DNA of 64,000 nucleotides from an uncultured Bacteroidia bacterium (GTDB lineage: Bacteria; Bacteroidota; Bacteroidia; Bacteroidales; CAJPTX01). The DNA is taken from NCBI GenBank assembly GCA_947252645.1, contig CAMXWF010000001.1, positions 1-64,000 on the forward strand, read 5' to 3'. Below are positions 58,875-64,000 of this stretch, piece by piece. Position numbers and translations under genes: made by a program. Under the pieces are notes generated by a model, which saw nothing but the letters and a program-made list of their open reading frames with translations, was not told where the DNA came from and did not search any database. Position 1 is the first letter of the stretch. Each line of letters begins with the position of its first letter.

Positions 58875-60817
58875 GGGACGTTGGCCAGCACTTGGCCCTC
58901 AAGCGAGGAGAACTGTAGGAGGAGCAGTCCTTTAGGTAGCCCCACGAGGGGGATTGGTGCATTCGGCTCGAGCAGAAGCTGCCGGAGTCGCTCTCCCCGT
59001 GCTCCGTAGATGGTAACCCGTGTGGACTCTTGCACTCCATCGATGCGGCAGAAATCCCCAGCTGGGTTGGGGAACACGGAGTAGAGCGTTCTGGTCTCCT
59101 CCACCGGGGTCTTACGGGGCCTAGGGGTCTCCCCGCCAGGTGTACACACAGCCCGTATGAGTAGGGCCCCCCTGTAGGCGGAAGGATACCAAAGCCCAGC
59201 TATGTTGTAGAAGAGGGGCGTTGGGGTGTCGGTGGAGAGGTCGATAGCTACGTTGAGCAGGTCGGCGCTAGCCTGCGTCCAGCCGATGAAGAGCGTGTCG
59301 CTAAATCCCAGGGGCTTGGGCAGCGCATAGGTGACGAATCGGCCTTGTTCCCCACTAGTTGTGGGGGGGGTGACCATGAAATCGTATAGTAGGGCCGACG
59401 GCTGTCCATGCTGGCAGGTCCAAAAGCAGAGGCGAACCCGCTTACGCGTGCTCGGATCGGCGATGGGGTTGAAATACACCTTGACGCTCTGTATGGTGCC
59501 AGGCGCAATGGGCGCAAACATCATGGCCACCGAGGCCTTGGTTGTACCCTGCCCTATGAGCCCGTAGCCATTGTCGGCGTGCCCTTGGTCGTAGGCGTAG
59601 AGATCGTTGAAGCGTACATGGCGCACCATGGTGTCGTTCCAGCGGAAAGGCTTCAATCCAGCGCTAGAGCTCATGCGGAGATAGGCCTTTAGCTCCACAC
59701 TCAAAGGCCTATTGGCCAGGGAGGCCCAATCGAAGCTATATGTGCGCCCGCATTCAACGTTCTCGCCCGCAGCCACCATCTCGTTGCCCCGCGAACCCGA
59801 GAAGGTGGGCGTGGCCTGCGCGGAGTCGGCGATGGAGAAGTTGCGCTCTACGTTGTAGCTATCGTGCCAGAAATTCCGGTAGGTGCAGCTGATGGACTTC
59901 TCGGTGCGACTCGCAAGGTCGTTTAGCCACGACTGGGCCAGCTGGTAGGGCAGCTGGGCGTAGGGTAGCTCGAATGCCTTTGGTAGCGAGGTCAGCGCCA
60001 CATCGGGAACGTATGCCAGCTCTTCGGGCGCACGACCCTTGTCCAAGTAGACCATGTCAACGGCCCAGTGCGCCGAGTTCGAGTTGCGCCCAGGCATCTG
60101 CGTATCGGTGAGGATCGAGGCCTTATTCCTGAAGCGGAATTGAAAGCCAGGGCGTAGATATCTAGCATCCTGAATTGGTATAGTAGCCAGGAAAAATACG
60201 GTGTTCGGACGCTCATACTCCTCAGTCTTCGGCCCAGGTGCCGTCCCCTGGAGATCATGCTGTTCTACGGTCTTCTTCTTCACGTTGAAGGAGGCCTGCC
60301 ATACCGGGTGCCACTTCTTGGCCTGGGGGTCGTAGAAGTCCACCATGAGGGAATCGCTCACGCTCGGCATGCCCCCCCAGCCCTGCGGCTGGAAGCGAAA
60401 GGTCAGGTATATGGAACCCAGGTTGGGCATATCGATGGGGCGCGATGTGAGGCTGTCACACACCTTGGAGGTTCGCCCCACGCCGGCCTGCAGGTACCCT
60501 TGGGCATCCAGGGCATCGAACACGGCCACCCCAGGCGTAGGGGGGGCAATCGCTAGCCCCGTACTGAGCAGCACGTTGCTCCCCTCCTGCCAGTACTCCC
60601 CGTGCGGCTTAAGGCTGCCCTGGGAGAAGTCATCGAAAAAAGGCAACGAACATAGGGCTGGGGCACTTTGACGGGTGCGCCCTGGCGCAACGCTGGAAGG
60701 CGCAAAGGTTATCAACTCTCCCTGGCCGTAGCTTGCGTGGGGGAGTGTCGCCCCGGTAAGAGCCAGCAGGGCACACAGTGCCCCCCAGACAATGCGTAGG
60801 CGTAGACTGGTCGGCAT
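58859..60817 (-). CDS. T9SS-sorted secreted protein of unknown function
   Basis: 652 residues. Signal peptide about 1-31 (IVWGALCALLALTGATLP). The long middle part is beta-rich (YLTFRFQPQGWGG, DMVYLDKGRAPEELAYVPDV, VKVYFNPIADP) without a catalytic motif that I recognise. The last 80 residues (LYSVFPNPAGDFCRIDGV, then RVTIYGARGERLRQL) form a type IX secretion C-terminal sorting domain. It starts one base after the PASTA gene ends and overlaps rluD. Relatives in this position are common in Bacteroidota genomes but uncharacterised. Confidence 0.83.
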   Translation of the reverse strand: MPTSLRLRIVWGALCALLALTGATLPHASYGQGELITFAPSSVAPGRTRQSAPALCSLPFFDDFSQGSLKPHGEYWQEGSNVLLSTGLAIAPPTPGVAVFDALDAQGYLQAGVGRTSKVCDSLTSRPIDMPNLGSIYLTFRFQPQGWGGMPSVSDSLMVDFYDPQAKKWHPVWQASFNVKKKTVEQHDLQGTAPGPKTEEYERPNTVFFLATIPIQDARYLRPGFQFRFRNKASILTDTQMPGRNSNSAHWAVDMVYLDKGRAPEELAYVPDVALTSLPKAFELPYAQLPYQLAQSWLNDLASRTEKSISCTYRNFWHDSYNVERNFSIADSAQATPTFSGSRGNEMVAAGENVECGRTYSFDWASLANRPLSVELKAYLRMSSSAGLKPFRWNDTMVRHVRFNDLYAYDQGHADNGYGLIGQGTTKASVAMMFAPIAPGTIQSVKVYFNPIADPSTRKRVRLCFWTCQHGQPSALLYDFMVTPPTTSGEQGRFVTYALPKPLGFSDTLFIGWTQASADLLNVAIDLSTDTPTPLFYNIAGLWYPSAYRGALLIRAVCTPGGETPRPRKTPVEETRTLYSVFPNPAGDFCRIDGVQESTRVTIYGARGERLRQLLLEPNAPIPLVGLPKGLLLLQFSSLEGQVLANVPCLHQ

Positions 60818-60818
60818 G

Positions 60819-61715
60819 CTACTGTGGCTGGTTGTTTATGCGTGCCTGATTGATAGTTAGGCGGAGGGCTACGTGAGCTCCGCACGGCAACGAGGTCCCC
60901 GCGGAGGGATTGCTGCTGTACACTCGGGCAAAGAGGGTGTCGGTGCGGGATTTGACCGACTGGTCGTACGACACCTCGCCTACGTTGAGAATGCTGCCCG
61001 CAAGAGCCCGCCGGGCCTCTTGGAGGCTGAGGTTTGCGAGTTGGGGGATGTGCGAGCTGCGGGCTTTGAGGGTGTCGAAGCCGATGACGATGTCGATCAG
61101 GGAGCCTTTGGGTACGCGGGCTCCCGTATCGAGCGTTTGGCCTTGGAAGCGCAGCGCCTGTACGTACTCATGCCAGATGTCGACCTGCTTGGGCGTTGGG
61201 GGGGTAAGGTACAGGGTGTCTGTGGCCTCCAGGGTGTCTGGCTCGGACGCAGAAGCAGGGCGCGAGGGCTTCGTGTTGAGTATGACTTGCCCGACACCTA
61301 GCCCAGCGCGGTCGAGCGCAATTAGGCGCTGCCGGAATGAAGATATCTCGGGAAACGGCACCTCGACCATGGGGGGCTTGGAGGCGTTGACCGTCAGGAA
61401 CACCCGTCGCCCTCGCTTGACCATGCTGCCAGGGACCGGTGTTTGCGACTCGATCTGGCCTGGTAGATGCCCAATGTTGAACGCAGAATCGGTCACCATA
61501 ACCTGTAGGTGCTGCTCTTGCACTAGCGGCGCGGCGTCCTGCAGCGTGTACTGCGTCAGGTCGGGAATGGGGAATTCGCTGCCGTGCCGCGTAAAGAGGT
61601 TGAGGCCCAGGAATGACAGCAAGAATATGGCTGTGGCCACCAGCAGGCCGAGCACGGGGTGCTTGACATACGGGATGCGCCAAATGCGCAGTAGGGTCTC
61701 TTGGATGCGTGCCAT
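60819..61715 (-). CDS. Membrane-anchored PASTA domain protein
   Basis: I chose the ATG at 61715 (MARIQETLLRIW), 31 nt after a TATCTTCG element; starts at 61760 and 61838 are also open. 298 residues with one membrane segment (about 19-39) and a periplasmic part of three PASTA-like domains (about 48-115, 118-215, 225-290), seen in FPIPDLTQYTLQDAAPLV, VEVPFPEISSFRQRLIAL and SHIPQLANLSLQEARRAL. PASTA domains bind peptidoglycan or beta-lactams in kinases and penicillin-binding proteins. Here there is no kinase, so it may be a wall-associated scaffold or sensor. Confidence 0.85.
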   Translation of the reverse strand: MARIQETLLRIWRIPYVKHPVLGLLVATAIFLLSFLGLNLFTRHGSEFPIPDLTQYTLQDAAPLVQEQHLQVMVTDSAFNIGHLPGQIESQTPVPGSMVKRGRRVFLTVNASKPPMVEVPFPEISSFRQRLIALDRAGLGVGQVILNTKPSRPASASEPDTLEATDTLYLTPPTPKQVDIWHEYVQALRFQGQTLDTGARVPKGSLIDIVIGFDTLKARSSHIPQLANLSLQEARRALAGSILNVGEVSYDQSVKSRTDTLFARVYSSNPSAGTSLPCGAHVALRLTINQARINNQPQ

Positions 61716-61745
61716 GCGTCGGGCGATAACTTGCCTAGTCTCTCG

Positions 61746-61753
61746 GCGAAGAT
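61746..61753 (-). promoter_or_regulatory. Putative -7 element (TATCTTCG) before the PASTA operon
   Basis: Read on the minus strand, one mismatch to TAnnTTTG, 31 nt before the preferred PASTA start. No clear -33 element is seen. Confidence 0.4.
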
Positions 61754-61858
61754 ACGACATTTGTGCTATATTGCGCGCTCGGCTGCCATCCCCTGGGCCG
61801 TGAGGCCCCCGCCCCAGAGCTCGGTAGGGCGACAGCACCGATGGCAGGAGATAATTCC

Positions 61859-62317
61859 ATGCGTATGGCTACCATTCCTACTATCCGTATTACCAAGGAG
61901 TTCAACTTTGAGGCCGCCCACTTCTTGCCTGGCTACGATGGCCTTTGCGCCAATATCCACGGGCACTCCTATCGCCTCTTTGTCACCGTCAAGGGGCAGC
62001 CCGAACAAGCGAAAACTAGCCCTAAGCTGGGCATGGTGATGGACTTTGGGCTGCTCAAGCAGATTGTCCAAGAGCAAATAGTCAGCCGATTCGACCATAG
62101 CTTGGTGATCCGTGGCGACCAGGCCGCTTCGCTGCACGCCCTGGCGGAGCGCTTCCGGGTAGTGGAGCTCGGCTTCCAGCCCACCTGCGAGAACATGTTG
62201 GCCTGGATGGCCGATCGCCTTGTGGCAGCCTTACCCCCGAGCGTAACGCTTGTGCGGCTGCGCCTCTACGAAACGCAGAAGAACTACGCCGAGTGGTGCG
62301 CAGAGGACAACGGCTAG
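61859..62317 (+). CDS. queD: 6-carboxytetrahydropterin synthase QueD-like
   Basis: QueD converts dihydroneopterin triphosphate to 6-carboxytetrahydropterin in queuosine synthesis; the family also includes pyruvoyl-tetrahydropterin synthases. I chose the ATG at 61859 because AGGAG (61846-61850) lies 8 nt before it, giving 152 residues. The zinc ligands are His21 (EAAHFL), His34 and His36 (IHGHSY), and the catalytic cysteine is Cys30. FDHSLV and PTCENM are also conserved. The protein is a little longer than E. coli QueD. No other queuosine genes are in the window. Confidence 0.9.
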   Translation: MRMATIPTIRITKEFNFEAAHFLPGYDGLCANIHGHSYRLFVTVKGQPEQAKTSPKLGMVMDFGLLKQIVQEQIVSRFDHSLVIRGDQAASLHALAERFRVVELGFQPTCENMLAWMADRLVAALPPSVTLVRLRLYETQKNYAEWCAEDNG

Positions 62318-62336
62318 CTTCCTCCCCCCATACGCC

Positions 62337-62368
62337 AAAAGCCCCCAGGCCGATAGGCCTAGGGGCTT
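62337..62368 (-). terminator. Terminator hairpin between queD and eno
   Basis: Arms at 62339-62351 and 62356-62368 form a 13-bp stem with one mismatch around a GATA loop. On the minus strand TTTT follows the stem, so it should end the eno transcript, whose stop is 22 nt away. It may also stop queD on the plus strand. Confidence 0.8.
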
Positions 62369-62389
62369 AAGCGTAGCTATGCGCTTGCG

Positions 62390-63679
62390 CTAGTAGCGCA
62401 GCGTCCGGAAGTCCTTCCCAGGATACACCGCAGCCTTCCCGAGCCTCTCCTCAATGCGCAGGAGCTGGTTGTACTTGGCGATGCGATCCGTGCGCGACAG
62501 GGAGCCCGTTTTTATCTGGCCCGTAGAGAGCGCCACCGCGAGGTCGGCAATGGTGGTGTCCTCGGTCTCTCCAGAGCGGTGGCTGATGACTGAGGTCATG
62601 CCGTTGATGTCGGCCAGCCGGACAGCATCAACCGTCTCGGTGAGTGTGCCGATCTGATTGACTTTGATGAGGATAGAGTTGGCCACATGGCGCTCTATGC
62701 CCATCTTGAGTCGCTTGACGTTGGTGACAAAGAGGTCATCTCCCACCAGCTGCACGCGGTCTCCTAGCTCCTTGGTCAGTAGGGCCCAGCCATCCCAGTC
62801 GTCCTCTTGGAGCCCGTCCTCTATGCTGACGATCGGGTAGGCCGCAACGAGTTTTTCTAGGTACTTGACCATCTGGGCGGAGGTCAGGTCCTCGTTGGTC
62901 GAGCCAAAATGGTAGATCTTCCTTTTCTCATCGTAGAACTCTGAGGCGGCGGCATCGATGGCGAACACGATGTCCTTTCCAGGCTTGTAGCCAGCCTTTT
63001 CCACGGCCTCGATGATGGTATCCAGCACGGCCTCATGGGTGGGCAGGTTGGGCGCAAAGCCCCCCTCATCGCCCACGTTGGTGGACTGTTTTTTGCCTTT
63101 TAGGACACTCTTGAGCGTATGGAACACGTTGGCCCCCATGTGGAGGGCTTCGTGGAAGCTATCGGCCCCCACGGGCATGATCATGAACTCCTGGAAGTCG
63201 ATCGGGTTGTCGGCGTGCTGCCCACCGTTGAGGATGTTCATCATGGGCACCGGGAGGATGTGCGCATTGGGCCCCCCGATGTACTGGTAGAGCTCCAGGC
63301 CCTGGGCGTTGGCCGCCGCACGGGCCGCCGCCAGCGAGACCCCCAGGATGGCGTTGGCCCCTAGGCGCCCCTTGTTCTCTGTGCCGTCTAGGGCTATCAT
63401 TCGCTGGTCGATTTCCCGCTGTGCGCATACGCAGGCCCCACGCAGTGCCTCGTTGAGCTCTCCATTGACGTGCGCCACGGCTTTCCCTACGCTCTTGCCC
63501 TGGAATTGGCGCGGGTCGCCATCGCGTAGCTCAACGGCCTCATGCACCCCCGTTGACGCCCCGCTGGGCACGATGGCCCGCCCTACGTTGTTGTCTTCGG
63601 TCTGAATTTCTACTTCCACTGTCGGGTTGCCGCGCGAGTCCAGGACCTGGCGTCCGTGTACGGAGATTATTCTTGGCAT
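62390..63679 (-). CDS. eno: Enolase
   Basis: Enolase turns 2-phosphoglycerate into phosphoenolpyruvate. The 429-residue protein has the full family pattern: GRQVLDSRGNPTVEVEIQT, PSGASTGVHEAVELRDGD, SIEDGLQEDDWDGW, the signature LIKVNQIGTLTETV and SHRSGETEDTTIADLAVA. The active-site residues in those motifs are intact. It stands alone on the minus strand between a good promoter and a terminator. Confidence 0.98.
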   Translation of the reverse strand: MPRIISVHGRQVLDSRGNPTVEVEIQTEDNNVGRAIVPSGASTGVHEAVELRDGDPRQFQGKSVGKAVAHVNGELNEALRGACVCAQREIDQRMIALDGTENKGRLGANAILGVSLAAARAAANAQGLELYQYIGGPNAHILPVPMMNILNGGQHADNPIDFQEFMIMPVGADSFHEALHMGANVFHTLKSVLKGKKQSTNVGDEGGFAPNLPTHEAVLDTIIEAVEKAGYKPGKDIVFAIDAAASEFYDEKRKIYHFGSTNEDLTSAQMVKYLEKLVAAYPIVSIEDGLQEDDWDGWALLTKELGDRVQLVGDDLFVTNVKRLKMGIERHVANSILIKVNQIGTLTETVDAVRLADINGMTSVISHRSGETEDTTIADLAVALSTGQIKTGSLSRTDRIAKYNQLLRIEERLGKAAVYPGKDFRTLRY

Positions 63680-63723
63680 TGCGTTGTAGTTTCTGCTATG
63701 GGCTCTAACCGCTAGAGTCAGCG

Positions 63724-63752
63724 CAAAGTTAAGAGTTCCGCGCTACTTTCAA
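63724..63752 (-). promoter_or_regulatory. Bacteroidota-type promoter for eno
   Basis: On the minus strand TTG (63752-63750), 18 nt, then TAACTTTG (63731-63724). The -7 element is perfect. It lies 44 nt before the enolase start. Confidence 0.75.
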
Positions 63753-63786
63753 CGCCGCACGTAAGTACTATAATACAATAATTGCT

Positions 63787-63794
63787 TAACTTGC
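63787..63794 (+). promoter_or_regulatory. Putative -7 element (TAACTTGC) before the last gene
   Basis: One mismatch to TAnnTTTG, 37 nt before the ATG at 63832. Confidence 0.35.
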
Positions 63795-63831
63795 GCAGTC
63801 ATTGTCCTACATTAACCTATTACAAATAACC

Positions 63832-64000
63832 ATGGTATTTGCATTGGGGGATTTGAAGCTGGCTACCAAGCTCAGGCTCATGAGTACGCTCTATATCGTT
63901 GGACTATTGGCTGTTGCCGCTATCGGTATGGGCGTGGCAGTGAAACTTCATAGCGCCATCGATATGGCTGTCGACTCAGCTAAAGCTGCCCTCTCTATGG
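63832..64000 (+). CDS. Start of an MCP-like membrane signalling protein (cut by window end)
   Basis: An ATG at 63832 opens a frame of 56 codons that runs off the window. The first residues, MVFALGDLKLATKLRLMS, lead into a membrane segment (TLYIVGLLAVAAIGMGVAV) and then a helical stretch (KLHSAIDMAVDSAKAALS). A short basic cytoplasmic tail, one membrane segment and then a four-helix-like start is the layout of methyl-accepting chemotaxis proteins. The signalling domain is outside the window, so histidine kinases or cyclases with the same sensor type are not excluded. Confidence 0.5.
   Translation, partial: MVFALGDLKLATKLRLMSTLYIVGLLAVAAIGMGVAVKLHSAIDMAVDSAKAALSM

Overview
The window looks like a chromosomal segment of a Bacteroidota bacterium, by eye in the high 50s percent GC. 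Signs of this are two proteins with type IX secretion C-terminal sorting domains (one ending at 4462, one at 58859-60817), a DUF5103 T9SS plug-like protein, a DUF1573 protein, the rsfS-ftsH-DUF2007-cdsA gene order, and repeated promoter elements of the Bacteroidota type (TTTG or TTG about 20 nt upstream of TAnnTTTG). Menaquinone genes of the futalosine route (mqnB, mqnD), dapD and MCP/CheR/CheB-type proteins point more to a Cytophagales-like lineage than to gut Bacteroidales, but that placement is inference.

Layout. 1-4462: 3' part of a giant repeat-built surface protein. 4795-10510: rsfS, ftsH, a DUF2007 gene, cdsA and a helix-hairpin-helix barrel protein. 10690-23904: a tightly packed 11-gene operon with CheR, a CheR-like paralogue, CheB, three GAF membrane proteins (one ending in a PP2C/SpoIIE phosphatase), a SiaB-like kinase, a SiaC-like (DUF1987) protein, an ABCG-type transporter with a TerB-like N-terminus, a lipoprotein and a secreted protein. 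It has a promoter-like motif before it and a strong terminator after it. 24262-27668: typA, lipA, lipB. 28338-33396: a DUF1573 protein, an ABC-2 exporter pair and pabB/pabC. 34386-37387: ppk1 and ppx overlapping by 4 nt. 37606-42170: an MCP, a DEDDh exonuclease, a TPM-like membrane protein, tpx, fabG. 42457-48006 (minus): mqnD, mqnB, T9SS plug, namZ and an aminotransferase. 48190-49743: glyS. 49869-51982 (minus): a NotI-family restriction endonuclease with its C5-cytosine methyltransferase. 52042-53322 (minus): an ECF sigma factor, rpsT and tRNA-Glu. 53519-64000: a purple-acid-phosphatase-like enzyme, a small barrel protein, dapD, an endonuclease/exonuclease/phosphatase-family protein, rluD, a T9SS cargo, a PASTA protein, queD, eno, and the start of another MCP-like membrane protein.

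The most interesting unit is the 10.7-23.9 kb operon. It couples chemoreceptor-type methylation enzymes with a SiaA/SiaB/SiaC-like phosphatase-kinase-antagonist switch and an ABCG transporter plus lipoprotein. No CheA, CheW, CheY, flagellar gene or diguanylate cyclase lies in the window. The second accessory feature is the NotI-like restriction-modification pair, whose nuclease gene is clearly more AT-rich than its surroundings.
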